Part shown: piece after piece, positions 8,389 to 18,221 of the stretch | How the letters are laid out: each line of letters begins with the position of its first letter | How positions within the stretch are numbered: the first letter of the stretch is position 1 | Origin: Colwellia sp. Arc7-635 | GTDB taxonomy: Bacteria > Pseudomonadota > Gammaproteobacteria > Enterobacterales > Alteromonadaceae | Length of the DNA stretch: 64,000 bases | Direction of reading: 5' to 3' | Assembly: GCF_003971255.1 (NCBI RefSeq) | Contig: NZ_CP034660.1 | Span: 3,038,001-3,102,000 of the forward strand | Position numbers and translations under genes: made by a program | Notes under the pieces: model-generated | What the model was told of the DNA's origin: nothing | The model's input: only the letters and a program-made list of their open reading frames with translations | Database searches by the model: none

Positions 8389-9345
8389 TATCTCGGCTTT
8401 ATCGATCAGGTTTTCCGCTGACAAGTAATTTGTAGGACCCGTTTGCGCGTAGCCGATACTCATTGTCAGTTTATTTAAATGATGATGCACCTCTTCAGAT
8501 AAGCGTTGCCCATAAGTATTTTTAACTTGCGTTTCGGTGCAATTCGAAAAAACGATACAAAACTCATCACCGCCATACCTAAAAGAATAGTCTTCGACTC
8601 TCGTAATTTTTTGAATTATTTGTGCGACAGAAATTAATATTTCATTACCTTTTTGGTGACCTTGGCAATCGTTAATTTGTTTGAAGTCATTAATATCGAT
8701 ATAAGCTATTGTCACCGGCTCCGAGTGTCGCTGTGCAGCACTTAACACAGACGTGAAAATATCGTTTAAATTTCTCACATTCAACAAACCGGTCAGAGGA
8801 TCTCTCGTTACCTGCTCTTTTAAATGCTCTACCACCGCTTCACGTTTCGATTCATATACATAAACCATTGACCAAATGGCTGCGATAGCAAAGCCGAAGT
8901 TACCCATTACAATCCAACTGACCTCTGAGTCCATCAGCCAAACAAGTCTACCAAGAATAGCGAAAACGATAGATACGCTTATTGCTGTTAATATAGTACC
9001 AACCCTGCGACCTAGCAGTAAATATGATAAAATTGGAAAGATAAAAAGCCACGAAAACAGCCCTGATTTAAAACTCGCAATGAAAATACCGTATAAGACA
9101 ATAAAATAGAAAGTTAACAAGTAGATAAGAGACAAACGTTGTAAGTGCTTTGTCGTACTCACTTGACTTAATATCCAGCACCACAAAAGCCCTACGGTTG
9201 CTTCTACAAAAGCAAAAACGTGTAACCCTACGCGCACATTATTAATAACAAAAACACCTGCTGCAAAAATAGTAACAATCAATAGGATACGTAATGCAGA
9301 TCGGCGGTAATCGTATTCTTCTGGCTTCATCATCAAATTGACCAT
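8353..9345 (-). CDS. Membrane diguanylate cyclase with C-terminus replaced by an inserted element
   Basis: A 330-residue protein with about six membrane helices (residues 15-165) and a GGDEF domain (residues 180-320) that would make cyclic di-GMP from two GTP. RDPLTGLLN starts the domain, DINDFKQIND holds the metal-binding aspartate, RYGGDEF is the intact active-site loop, and RVED five residues before it is a good inhibitory I-site. The last 12 residues (IYPNHLKMEFQS) are encoded by the inverted repeat of the 311-bp element. The normal final helix, of the MY-x-x-K-K type, is stranded beyond the element at bases 8075-8040. The active site is complete but the domain end is missing, so activity or stability may be lost; it could equally be called a pseudogene. 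Confidence 0.85.
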   Translation of the reverse strand: MVNLMMKPEEYDYRRSALRILLIVTIFAAGVFVINNVRVGLHVFAFVEATVGLLWCWILSQVSTTKHLQRLSLIYLLTFYFIVLYGIFIASFKSGLFSWLFIFPILSYLLLGRRVGTILTAISVSIVFAILGRLVWLMDSEVSWIVMGNFGFAIAAIWSMVYVYESKREAVVEHLKEQVTRDPLTGLLNVRNLNDIFTSVLSAAQRHSEPVTIAYIDINDFKQINDCQGHQKGNEILISVAQIIQKITRVEDYSFRYGGDEFCIVFSNCTETQVKNTYGQRLSEEVHHHLNKLTMSIGYAQTGPTNYLSAENLIDKAEIYPNHLKMEFQS

Positions 9346-9753
9346 TAATTATACTGTTATAAAAGTTAGCTGAACTATGCAGTAAAAACATGCGAATTTT
9401 CAGTAATAAGACTTAATAAAATAATGTAAATACATCAGTACGTATTATCTAGAGTTGAGATTAACTATGATATTATCAGCGCTAAGATTATGGATAATTG
9501 ATTAACAACAACGTTCATTCATATTGCCCATATTATTAAATGAAAATTTTTACTGATACTCAACAGCAACCATATTGCAGGAAGTGTCACATTACTGACA
9601 TTTATTGCTATTTCATCGTTTTATAATAGCCCATCGAATTGGATTATCTAAAATTAATTGTACATTTATCAACGTTGGATTTAACCTTAACGACTACTCA
9701 CCGACTTTATCTACTAAGATTATTTACAAAAGTTATTTACGCAGGAGACCACT
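9346..9753. other. Intergenic region between the diguanylate cyclase and cbpA
   Basis: 408 AT-rich bases between divergent genes. I see no open frame, repeat or strong hairpin, and no convincing heat-shock (sigma-32) promoter before cbpA. Confidence 0.45.
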
Positions 9754-10725
9754 GTGAATTATAAAGATTATTATAAAATTATGGACGTGGATAAAGCCGC
9801 GTCTCAAGATGATATTAAAAAATCATACCGTAAATTAGCACGAAAATTTCATCCTGATGTCAGCAAAGAAAAAGATGCCGAAAGTCGATTTAAAGATATA
9901 AATGAGGCTTACGAAGTATTACGCGATAAAGAAAAGCGCGCCGCTTATGATCAGCTGGGTAGTAACTGGAAGTCCGGTCAATCAGGTTTTACGCCACCAC
10001 CAAGTTGGCAAGACCAATACCATCAAAGTAATGGTCAGTCTGCGCCCGGCGGGCAAGGTGACTTTAGCGACTTCTTTGAATCATTATTTGGTGGTGGTTT
10101 TGGTGCAAACCCACATGCTGCTCGCGGACGAAGAGCAATGCAAGGACAAGATAGCAACGCAAAAATACTCATTGATTTGCAAGATGCTTACAGCGGGACA
10201 ACACGTAACTTCACGTTACAAGATCAAGTTGTCAATGAACATGGACAAATGCAAAACAAAGAACGTACCCTGAAAGTTGCTATTCCAAAAGGTATCAAAC
10301 CAGGTCAAAAAATTCGTTTGCAAAAACAAGGGCAAGCGGGTGTTGGCGGTGGACCAAATGGTGATTTGTATATTGAAGTTGGTTTTAATCCCAATCCTTT
10401 ATATGTTATTGAAGGGGCAGATATTACTACTGAACTTACTATTAGCCCATGGCAAGCAGCGCTAGGTGAAAAGGTGAAAGTACCAACACCTACCGGTGAT
10501 ATTGATTTAAGCTTACCTAAGTTGATCAGCAGCGGTAGTAAAATGCGCTTAAAAGGCCGTGGTATACCAAGTAAAGTTGTTGGTGATTTTTTTGTAAAAC
10601 TAAAAATAGTTTTTCCAAAAAGCTTGTCCAATGAAGAAGAAGCTTTGTATCAAAAGTTAAAAGCGCTTGCGACGAATACCGATAATACTGAGAGCAAAGA
10701 CAAAAAACAAAAAGCAGATGTTTAA
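9754..10725 (+). CDS. cbpA: DnaJ-class co-chaperone CbpA
   Basis: A 323-residue type II J-protein (J domain, G/F-rich region, two C-terminal substrate-binding domains, no zinc-finger cysteines), the CbpA architecture; CbpA stimulates DnaK ATPase and in E. coli also binds curved DNA. The J domain (residues 1-68) has helix II KKSYRKLARKFHPD with the essential HPD motif and ends with AAYDQLG. The G/F segment is at residues 95-125 (FESLFGGGFG). C-terminal motifs KVAIPKGIKPGQKIRL and GDLYIEVGF are typical. Translation starts at a GTG preceded by CAGGAGA. No cbpM modulator gene follows; instead a hairpin terminator and a convergent Crp-type regulator gene lie downstream, with dnaK beyond, suggesting a chaperone pair. 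Confidence 0.9.
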   Translation: MNYKDYYKIMDVDKAASQDDIKKSYRKLARKFHPDVSKEKDAESRFKDINEAYEVLRDKEKRAAYDQLGSNWKSGQSGFTPPPSWQDQYHQSNGQSAPGGQGDFSDFFESLFGGGFGANPHAARGRRAMQGQDSNAKILIDLQDAYSGTTRNFTLQDQVVNEHGQMQNKERTLKVAIPKGIKPGQKIRLQKQGQAGVGGGPNGDLYIEVGFNPNPLYVIEGADITTELTISPWQAALGEKVKVPTPTGDIDLSLPKLISSGSKMRLKGRGIPSKVVGDFFVKLKIVFPKSLSNEEEALYQKLKALATNTDNTESKDKKQKADV

Positions 10726-10770
10726 AATGATAATCAGCGATAAGCTTTAAGCGAGCTGTAGAACTAACGA

Positions 10771-10806
10771 ACTGTCACTATTAAGTTAATAGTGGCAGTT
10801 TTTTTT
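10771..10806 (+). terminator. Rho-independent terminator of cbpA
   Basis: A 14-bp stem (10771-10784 with 10786-10799, one T-G pair) is followed directly by a run of eight T. It is placed 45 bases after the cbpA stop and before the convergent regulator gene. Confidence 0.85.
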
Positions 10807-10853
10807 ACGCTGCTGTTAGTGGTTCGAGGGACAATATTGACTTATCACTGAAT

Positions 10854-11621
10854 CTATTCAGCCTTAACCGCGGGTGCGTTAGACAAAGTTTGTGTGTATT
10901 TCGCGGCTTTTTCCAAAGCTTCTAAATCTTTAATAATTAATTGATTACGTTTTTTATCAATGATGTCTGCTTTTTTCCAATGCTGTAATTGCTTATTAAT
11001 TACTTGCCTGACAGAGCCGGTCATGCGCGCTAATGTTTCATCGTTTAGACCATTAACTAAATGATGCTGGTGCTCTTCTGCCCTAGCTCCCGTATAAAAT
11101 TTAATTTTATTAATATGCTCTAAAATAATACGGCTTAAACGCGTCGTAACATCGTGTAAAACTAAGCTGCTGGCCTGCTCTTCTTTTTCACGCATTTTCT
11201 TGGCTAAATAAGGCATAAACTGTTGATTAAATTCTGGGTATGTCCATAACCAATGGCGCATGGTCGACAGTTTTACCGATAGCAACTTTACTGTAGTTAA
11301 AGGAGAAACAATAACGTGATGCGGTTGATCGTCCAACAACACCATCAAATCAAAACAGTCACCGGCGTAAAGCATATCGAGCGTGGCTTCTCTACCTGTT
11401 TCAGGATTACTTTGTTTAATCTCTACGCTGCCATCAAGCACAACAAAAAAACGTTGTGTCAGCAAGTCAGCATTAAAGTAATCACCTTTATGCCATTCAT
11501 CGAGTTGAAACTCTTGCTGAAAATCTTCAATTAACCGTGCGGGTAGATCAGCAAAAATATTAGCTTGCTTAACCAACACTGGACTGGCTTTTTGAGGTAA
11601 ATGAGTCGTGTCTTTATTCAT
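10854..11621 (-). CDS. Crp/Fnr-family transcription regulator
   Basis: A 255-residue regulator with an N-terminal cyclic-nucleotide-binding-type beta barrel (about residues 20-130, with FFVVLDGSVEIKQ and MLYAGDCFDLMVLL), a long dimerisation helix and a C-terminal HTH_Crp domain (residues 150-225). The recognition-helix region reads LNDETLARMTGSVRQVINKQLQHWKKADII. The phosphate-binding cassette lacks the RxS residues that bind cAMP in CRP, and there is no Fnr-like cysteine cluster, so the effector cannot be named. It is convergent with cbpA and divergent from dnaK; the shared upstream region holds an 18-bp palindrome that could be its operator. Confidence 0.85.
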   Translation of the reverse strand: MNKDTTHLPQKASPVLVKQANIFADLPARLIEDFQQEFQLDEWHKGDYFNADLLTQRFFVVLDGSVEIKQSNPETGREATLDMLYAGDCFDLMVLLDDQPHHVIVSPLTTVKLLSVKLSTMRHWLWTYPEFNQQFMPYLAKKMREKEEQASSLVLHDVTTRLSRIILEHINKIKFYTGARAEEHQHHLVNGLNDETLARMTGSVRQVINKQLQHWKKADIIDKKRNQLIIKDLEALEKAAKYTQTLSNAPAVKAE

Positions 11622-11807
11622 AGATACAATGATGTAAACCCTAGCGTTAGAAGAGTTTTATTCTACCGCGTTGTATTGAGTTAGCAAAAGCTATTATTTG
11701 CTTATAGCGATTATAAAAATTGTTTAGATATAAAAAACACAAAAATAAACATTTGATTTATAAAGCTAAAAAAACAGCTTATATAAAAAACAGATAAAAC
11801 ATCATTA

Positions 11808-11825
11808 CTGTCATATTTGTGACAG
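11808..11825. promoter_or_regulatory. Palindrome CTGTCA-N6-TGACAG, candidate Crp/Fnr-type operator
   Basis: A perfect 6-bp inverted repeat with a 6-base spacer, the geometry of Crp/Fnr-family sites, in the 366-base divergent region between the Crp-type regulator gene and dnaK. It could be autoregulatory, control dnaK, or both. The half-site TGTCA differs from CRP (TGTGA) and Fnr (TTGAT). Nothing else notable is seen in 11622-11996. Confidence 0.45.
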
Positions 11826-11996
11826 AAGCATTATCCAATCTTACGTATTATAGCCCCACTAACCAAGCACCTAACATTAAACCAGCAAGTTTAGCCGGTT
11901 TATAACAAGATGCTTCTACGGTCAAATTGCTTACTGGAAAAATAGCCATAAGCATCAGGCCTTTTTATAAAGTTCTTTTAAGAATAGGTGATTATT

Positions 11997-13901
11997 ATGT
12001 CTAAGACTATTGGTATTGATTTAGGTACAACAAACTCATGTGTAGCAGTGATGGAAGGCGGCGTTGCAAAAATTATCGAAAATGCAGAAGGTAGCCGTAC
12101 CACACCATCAATTGTCGCTTATGCCAACAATGAAACATTAGCGGGTCAACCGGCAAAAAGACAATCGGTGACAAACTCAACAAATACATTATTTGCGATT
12201 AAACGTTTAATTGGTCGTAAGTTTTCAGATAAAGAAGTACAAAAAGATATTAAGCTAGCGCCTTATAAAATTGTCAAAGCAGACAACGGTGACGCTTGGG
12301 TTGAAGTGAACGGTAAAGCCCTATCGCCACAAGAAGTGTCAGCTCAAATTTTACGTAAGTTGAAAAAAGACGCGGAAGCCTATTTAGGCGAAACCGTCAC
12401 CGACGCGGTAATTACCGTACCGGCTTACTTTAACGATTCACAGCGTCAAGCAACCAAAGACGCAGGTAAAATTGCCGGACTTAAGGTTAAGCGTATTATC
12501 AACGAACCAACGGCGGCAGCTCTAGCCTATGGTGTTGATAAAAATAGTAAAGCTGACCAAAAAGTCGTCGTTTATGATTTAGGTGGCGGTACCTTCGATA
12601 TTTCTATTATTGAAATAGCCAATGTCGATGGTGAAAAACAATTTGAAGTATTAGCAACCAACGGTGATACATTTTTAGGTGGTGAAGATTTTGATTTACG
12701 CCTTATTAATTATCTTGCTGATGAATTCAAAAAAGAAAACGGTATTGACGTGCACAATGATCCTTTAGCTTTACAGCGTATTAAAGAAGCGGCTGAAAAA
12801 GCAAAAATTGAGTTGTCATCAGCAATGCAAACTGACGTAAATTTACCTTACGTTACCGCAGACGCTAGTGGTCCTAAGCACTTAAATGTGCAAGTGACTC
12901 GAGCAAAACTGGAGTCTTTAGTTGATGACTTAGTAAAAAGTACCATTGCACCGTGTGAGCAAGCATTAAAAGATGCCGGTTTAAGTAAAGCTGATATCAG
13001 CGAAGTAATTTTGGTGGGTGGTCAAACACGTATGCCAAAAGTACAAGAAGCCGTTAAAGCATTCTTTGGTAAAGAACCACGTAAAGATGTCAACCCAGAT
13101 GAAGCCGTTGCTATGGGCGCAGCTATTCAAGCGGGTGTGTTATCAGGAACAGTGGGTGATGTGCTATTACTTGATGTAACGCCATTATCACTAGGTATTG
13201 AAACCTTAGGTGGTGTCATGACCAAGCTTATAGATAAAAATACCACGATACCAACGCGAGCATCTGAAACGTTTTCTACCGCTGAAGACAACCAGGCTGC
13301 CGTAACGGTTCATGTGCTACAAGGACAACGTGAAATGGCGACAGATAATAAGTCGCTAGGACAATTTAACTTAAGCGATATTGCTCAAGGTCCACGCGGT
13401 TCAGTGCAAGTTGAAGTCACTTTCGATATCGATGCAGATGGTATATTAAATGTATCAGCGAAAGATAAAGCAACGGGCAAAGAGCAAAGCATTAAAATTA
13501 CCGCTTCAAGCGGCTTAACCGAAGATGAAGTGAATCGTATGGTTAATGATGCAGAAATGCACGCTAGTGAAGACAAAGAAAAGCGCGAATTAGTTGAGCA
13601 ACGTAATCAAGCCGATCAATTGATTCATACCGTGCAAACAGCAATGACCAGCTTGAGCGAAGAGCAACAAGGCGAGCTTAATACATTGATTGAGCAACTT
13701 AAAATGGCAGTTAATGGCAATGATAAAGCTGCTATTGTCATGCGACAAACGGCACTACAAGACGCTTACACAAAAGTGATGCAAACGGCACAAGAGCAAC
13801 AACAAGCTCAAGCAGAACAACATCAAGGTGAAGCTGCCAATGATAGTGCTAAAAGTGAAGATGTTATTGATGCGGACTTTGAAGAAGTAAGCAACGGTTA
13901 A
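11997..13901 (+). CDS. dnaK: Hsp70 chaperone DnaK
   Basis: A 634-residue Hsp70 that binds and releases unfolded protein segments in an ATP-driven cycle. The nucleotide-binding domain begins [15 protein letters not shown], has [16 protein letters not shown], the phosphate-2 motif [12 protein letters not shown] and [10 protein letters not shown], and ends in the linker [13 protein letters not shown]. The substrate-binding domain follows, and the C-terminal [10 protein letters not shown] is the usual tail motif. I take ATG 11997 as start because it has AGG about 8 bases upstream and matches the family N-terminus; a GTG three codons earlier is also open. dnaK is usually followed by dnaJ but here it is not, so it may be a second dnaK served by the nearby cbpA. 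A strong terminator follows. Confidence 0.95.
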   Translation: MSKTIGIDLGTTNSCVAVMEGGVAKIIENAEGSRTTPSIVAYANNETLAGQPAKRQSVTNSTNTLFAIKRLIGRKFSDKEVQKDIKLAPYKIVKADNGDAWVEVNGKALSPQEVSAQILRKLKKDAEAYLGETVTDAVITVPAYFNDSQRQATKDAGKIAGLKVKRIINEPTAAALAYGVDKNSKADQKVVVYDLGGGTFDISIIEIANVDGEKQFEVLATNGDTFLGGEDFDLRLINYLADEFKKENGIDVHNDPLALQRIKEAAEKAKIELSSAMQTDVNLPYVTADASGPKHLNVQVTRAKLESLVDDLVKSTIAPCEQALKDAGLSKADISEVILVGGQTRMPKVQEAVKAFFGKEPRKDVNPDEAVAMGAAIQAGVLSGTVGDVLLLDVTPLSLGIETLGGVMTKLIDKNTTIPTRASETFSTAEDNQAAVTVHVLQGQREMATDNKSLGQFNLSDIAQGPRGSVQVEVTFDIDADGILNVSAKDKATGKEQSIKITASSGLTEDEVNRMVNDAEMHASEDKEKRELVEQRNQADQLIHTVQTAMTSLSEEQQGELNTLIEQLKMAVNGNDKAAIVMRQTALQDAYTKVMQTAQEQQQAQAEQHQGEAANDSAKSEDVIDADFEEVSNG

Positions 13902-14010
13902 TCTTAACGCTTAAGGGCTTAATAGCTAAATCGAGCTCAGTTAGGTTGAATTGTGTTAAGTGAAGTTGAATTGAACTGAGTTAAGTTAAGTTTGTAGCAA
14001 TAAAAAAACA

Positions 14011-14040
14011 AAACCCTAATAATTAATTATTAGGGTTTTT
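14011..14040. terminator. Palindromic terminator after dnaK
   Basis: A 28-bp perfect palindrome (14-bp half AAACCCTAATAATT at 14011-14024) with A-rich sequence before and a T-run after. It lies between dnaK and the convergent PEP-CTERM gene and could work in both directions. Confidence 0.85.
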
Positions 14041-14106
14041 ATTGTCTAGTACTTCATTATTCGAACATTATAGCTGAACACTTGAGCATGAACGCTTCAA
14101 CATTCA

Positions 14107-15252
14107 TTAAGCCGCTATTGCTAAACGCTTGTGTTGTATTTTAGTCGCTATAGCTTGTGTTATTTTAGTACGATAAAGTACAACAAAGGCTAATAGCAAC
14201 AGTAATGCAGTTGCTGGCTCTGGTACTGCTGTCGCAGGAAGATTTTCTTCTTGTGATGGGTATAAACCATTCCACAGGTTGAATTGTCCACCACTGCTTG
14301 TCCAGCTTTTTGCAATAACTTGGCCGCTTAAATCACCACCTAAAATGGTAAAGTCTGCTTTTGGCGCTAAAATGTGACCATAAAAACCACCATGATCCAT
14401 CGTTACCGACTCAGCTTCATAGAAGTTATAAATGATATTTGATGGTATATTTTTTTGAGCACCTTGATACTTTAAATCACCCGTATAATTTTGGGCTAAT
14501 TCATTGTGATAGTTGACCGAGTCAAAATGAACATCAGTACCACTAACATTAACAATAATAGGTGTTGAGGCATCAATATTAGTCGCATAAAAATCTGTGG
14601 CGTTTTTTAATGCTTCACCCGTGATATTTAATACTAACGTACCATCAGAGTTTACAAAGTCACTGTCAGGGGTAAAGATGAATTGTGATGTACTAGTCCA
14701 CCATTCATCACCTTTAGCCACTAAATCACCAGTAGTTGCTAACATGGAAAGCTCAGTAGACAAATTTTCTAAATGATCAAAAGCCGCATTAAAATTAATG
14801 GGATTAGTGTCGTAGTTTTTTATTTCACCAACGTTAATCACCGGATTTTGACCTTGAGCTAAATCGTTAGGACTTACGATTTCAGTCTTGCCTTTAAAAA
14901 AAGAACCACCTAAAACTAAGTTACCTTTGATATTATCAACTCTGTATTTTTTAACGGTTAAATCGCCTTGAACGACAAGCACATCTGAAACCGCAGAATT
15001 GTTCTGACCAAATTGTACGCCTTCACGACTGGTGTTTGGTTCATAATTTACAGCTACATCCAATGCGTCTAGGTTCGCGTCGCCGCCAACTGCTATTTTA
15101 CCTTGCGAGTCAGAATAACCCTTGTGGTTAAAGTCGCCTTTAACAAAAATGTTATAATCTTTGGCAACACCAAGATCGACAGCAAATACTTGTGCATTAA
15201 CAAAACATAAAACGAGAATACAAAATTTATTAAGTTTATTAAGTTTATTCAT
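14107..15252 (-). CDS. Choice-of-anchor A family PEP-CTERM protein
   Basis: A 381-residue exported surface protein. Residues 1-24 form a signal peptide (FCILVLCFVNAQVFA). The mature part starts LGVAKDYNIFVKGDF and shows the choice-of-anchor A pattern of repeated short beta segments such as GKIAVGGDANL, VVQGDLTV and NLVLGGSF, a domain that is joined to different C-terminal anchors in different bacteria. Here the anchor is VPEPATALLLLLAFVVLY, a PEP-CTERM tag for exosortase handling. Unusually, about 20 residues (TKITQAIATKIQHKRLAIAA) follow the membrane segment instead of a short basic end. The function is probably in extracellular matrix or surface structure. The PrsT-like TPR gene lies upstream on the same strand, 200 bases away. 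Confidence 0.85.
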   Translation of the reverse strand: MNKLNKLNKFCILVLCFVNAQVFAVDLGVAKDYNIFVKGDFNHKGYSDSQGKIAVGGDANLDALDVAVNYEPNTSREGVQFGQNNSAVSDVLVVQGDLTVKKYRVDNIKGNLVLGGSFFKGKTEIVSPNDLAQGQNPVINVGEIKNYDTNPINFNAAFDHLENLSTELSMLATTGDLVAKGDEWWTSTSQFIFTPDSDFVNSDGTLVLNITGEALKNATDFYATNIDASTPIIVNVSGTDVHFDSVNYHNELAQNYTGDLKYQGAQKNIPSNIIYNFYEAESVTMDHGGFYGHILAPKADFTILGGDLSGQVIAKSWTSSGGQFNLWNGLYPSQEENLPATAVPEPATALLLLLAFVVLYRTKITQAIATKIQHKRLAIAA

Positions 15253-15458
15253 TACTACCTTACAAACAACTAATTTACGCGGATATTACGCGAATAAAAA
15301 ACCGAGCGGATTTTAGAACAAAAAAGCACCAAAATCAAGATAATATAAAATCTAGATATTGCCAATTCGACGCCACTAAAACACAACAGTTTTTAAGTTT
15401 AAGTTTCAACACAGATTATAAAACGCGCAACAACCTAAGTTATGGCTAACTTTATAGC

Positions 15459-18221
15459 CTAGGTCATACTATTTAATAGCTCAACCGCTTTTACTTTTTC
15501 ATCAAAATCAATATTACGCTTTAATAATTTATCTAATAAATCTTTCGCTTCAAATGGCCTATCAAGCTTGCTAAGTGCATAAGCTACATGATAAATAATC
15601 GTTGGTGACTGAGTATTTTTAGCTTGCGCTAGCCTCAAATAATATAAGCCTTGCTTGTACTCTTTATTCAACACTAATAACCAACCATAGCTATCAGAAA
15701 ATACGTAATTTTCTGGCGACAGTGCGTAAGCTTTTTCAGCATGCGCTAACGCTTTTGCATCATCTACATTTCGGTATAGCCCTACCAAGCGATGATGCGT
15801 CATTGAATGTTGAACATGCAACAATGAATCTTCCAACAGTGTAATCGCTGCTGCTGCTTTATTTTGTTGCTCTAACGTTGATGACAATAAATAAATGGCG
15901 GCTAAGTCTTGCGGATATTGCTTGATCCAAGCTTCTAAAACAGTGACCACTTCGCGGTATTTTTCTTGGCTAATTAACACGCCAATGAGCGATTTAAGAT
16001 GTTTATCTGAGCCCGTTTTGTGAAATAGCGCGCTGATCAAATGCTCCGCTTTAGCATAAGCTTTAGTTTCAAATAATAGGTTGTATTCAAATTCTAACAA
16101 CGAAATGTTGTTGCCTAATTGTTGTTTTAATTTTTTCAAACTCAATGCTGCATTATCGTATTGTTTTGCATTAAGTTGATATTGCATGACTAAAAACAAG
16201 TATTCATCTCGAGCAACATCAAGATTTTTAAGTTGCTCAAGAACTTGCGCTTGTTTCGCTAAATTCTCGGTTTGACTATAAAAAAGAAATAACCTTTTCA
16301 ACAAACGCGCATTGTTATAATACAAACCGAACAATACCCCGGTAAACTTATCTGCATTTTTAATATCATTTACAGCCAAGGCCAAACGTACTTTAAAGTC
16401 TAAAATATTAGTATTTAATCTATTATCAGGATAAACCTCAGCCAGTAATGACGCCGCTTGAGTGTATTGGTGATCTCGTAAATATAATTCGATTAATGAA
16501 CTTGCGGTATCAACACCTTTATATTTTTCATAATTCAATGCCAACGTCTGCATCGCCGTTGTATTGTCACCTTGCTCAATAGCTAACGCAGCTTTCAACT
16601 GATTAACTTTTTTATCATTGCCTTTGATTTGATTGATAAACGCATTGGCTGCATTATAATTTTTTTCATTTAGTCTAATACTAGCTAAAGCTAATAAAGC
16701 GGGTGTAAAGTCAGGATCAAGAGTTAAGGCTTGTTGCATAAAAACTTCTGCCTTTGCTGTGTTTCCTGCTTTTAAATAGAGCTCGGCCGCAACATCATGG
16801 CTATAAGGATTCAGCGGATATTGTGCGATTAAATTTGAGACAACAATGCCCGCTTGTTTCAATTCATTTAACGAAATAAGCAGTTTTGCTAATTCGATAT
16901 CAAGTTGATAGTTATCAGAAATATCGCTATTTTCCTGCAATATTTTTTTTGCTTCTTCATTTCTTTGTTGTGCAACATAAACAGCAACGAGGTGATTTCT
17001 TATTGAATTGTTTTTAGGAAATAAGCGAAAAGAGCTTTCTAATCTTTTTTGATATTCTTCAAAGGGTTCAAACTCTCTGGCTAACGACACTAAACGCACG
17101 GCCGCAAATTCATCATTAGGCTCACTTTCAACGTATTTTAAATAATACTGATAAGCACTTTTGTTATTTCTCTTTTTTAACTCAGTTTCAGCCAATAGCT
17201 TATAAATAGAAGTATCATGTTGATTATTTAATTTATAAGCTTGGAAATGACTAAATGCACTTTCATATTGCGTATTGAGATAGCTAACGTAGCCTTTTAA
17301 TAAATCGACTTGATTATTTGGGATACTGTCCTCATCAATAGTTGATAATTGATCTCGAAGATCTCGTAAAATCTGCTGTGTTTCATTTTGTTGCCCCGTA
17401 TCTACATCAGTATGAGCACCAATAATAGTGGCATGTAGTAAGTTAACAAAGGGATTATCTGGCATTTTATTACGTAGTAGTAGAATGATCTCTAATGCCT
17501 CATCCGAACGTTTTAACTTTTGTAGCAAAGACGCTTTACCCAGCAAGCTCAGCGTATGCTCACTGTCTAATATTAATAATTTGTCGTAAGTAGCTAGCGC
17601 TAAGTCACTCTCTGCGTCAGCTTCATATATACGTGCAAGTAATAATTGCGCAGGAATATTACTGTCATCATCACTAATAACGTCCTGCACTAAAGTCTTA
17701 GCTTGATCATTTTTTTGTTGACGAAAATAAATATCCGCTAAGGTAAGTTTTGCATCAATAAAATTAGGGTTAATGACAAGCGCTTGATTAAGCAAAGTAA
17801 TAGCTTGATCATATTGCTCTTTTTCTTTAATTAGTTTGGCTTTTAATGACAATAATATCGCTTGGTTTTCAATCGAATAACGAGCGATAATAGCTAGACC
17901 TTCATCTACTTTATTTAATTGAATTTTACAGGCAATTAAAACTGGTAGTATTTCACTCCAATCGCCGCCACTATTTAGCGCTATTTCATTTTCTTTTTCT
18001 GAGGATAAGCAATCTTCTTGCTGAAAGTATATTTTTCCCAGGAGAATTCTTGCGGGTAAGAAGTCTGGAGATGTTTTCAGACCGTTTTTTAAGTGAATTT
18101 TTGCTGCGGAGTAATCTTTTTCATAAAAAGCTTTTAGCGCTTTTTCGTAACTATCACCAACCTGTGCTGCAAAAGTAAGTAAAGGGAAAAACAATACTGT
18201 TAAAGCAAAAAAACATCGCAT
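15459..18221 (-). CDS. Large exported TPR-repeat protein, PrsT-like
   Basis: A 920-residue protein with a signal peptide (MRCFFALTVLFFPLLTFAA) followed by about 20 tetratricopeptide-type repeats over its whole length, for example AITLLNQALVINPNFIDA and AEVFMQQALTLDPDFTPA. Length, export signal and repeat content match PrsT, the TPR protein associated with PEP-CTERM/exosortase systems, and it lies next to a PEP-CTERM gene. PrsT proteins are often lipoproteins, whereas no lipobox cysteine is seen here, so the assignment is by architecture and context. The start at 18221 is chosen because AAGAGG lies 8 bases upstream and the signal peptide begins there; the frame is open for 26 further codons. 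No exosortase or EPS genes are in the window. Confidence 0.75.
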   Translation of the reverse strand: MRCFFALTVLFFPLLTFAAQVGDSYEKALKAFYEKDYSAAKIHLKNGLKTSPDFLPARILLGKIYFQQEDCLSSEKENEIALNSGGDWSEILPVLIACKIQLNKVDEGLAIIARYSIENQAILLSLKAKLIKEKEQYDQAITLLNQALVINPNFIDAKLTLADIYFRQQKNDQAKTLVQDVISDDDSNIPAQLLLARIYEADAESDLALATYDKLLILDSEHTLSLLGKASLLQKLKRSDEALEIILLLRNKMPDNPFVNLLHATIIGAHTDVDTGQQNETQQILRDLRDQLSTIDEDSIPNNQVDLLKGYVSYLNTQYESAFSHFQAYKLNNQHDTSIYKLLAETELKKRNNKSAYQYYLKYVESEPNDEFAAVRLVSLAREFEPFEEYQKRLESSFRLFPKNNSIRNHLVAVYVAQQRNEEAKKILQENSDISDNYQLDIELAKLLISLNELKQAGIVVSNLIAQYPLNPYSHDVAAELYLKAGNTAKAEVFMQQALTLDPDFTPALLALASIRLNEKNYNAANAFINQIKGNDKKVNQLKAALAIEQGDNTTAMQTLALNYEKYKGVDTASSLIELYLRDHQYTQAASLLAEVYPDNRLNTNILDFKVRLALAVNDIKNADKFTGVLFGLYYNNARLLKRLFLFYSQTENLAKQAQVLEQLKNLDVARDEYLFLVMQYQLNAKQYDNAALSLKKLKQQLGNNISLLEFEYNLLFETKAYAKAEHLISALFHKTGSDKHLKSLIGVLISQEKYREVVTVLEAWIKQYPQDLAAIYLLSSTLEQQNKAAAAITLLEDSLLHVQHSMTHHRLVGLYRNVDDAKALAHAEKAYALSPENYVFSDSYGWLLVLNKEYKQGLYYLRLAQAKNTQSPTIIYHVAYALSKLDRPFEAKDLLDKLLKRNIDFDEKVKAVELLNSMT

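Noticed and set aside
11622-11996. Sigma-32 heat-shock promoter before dnaK
   Set aside because: A GCCCCACTA stretch resembles the -10, but no CTTGAA-like -35 lies at the right distance.
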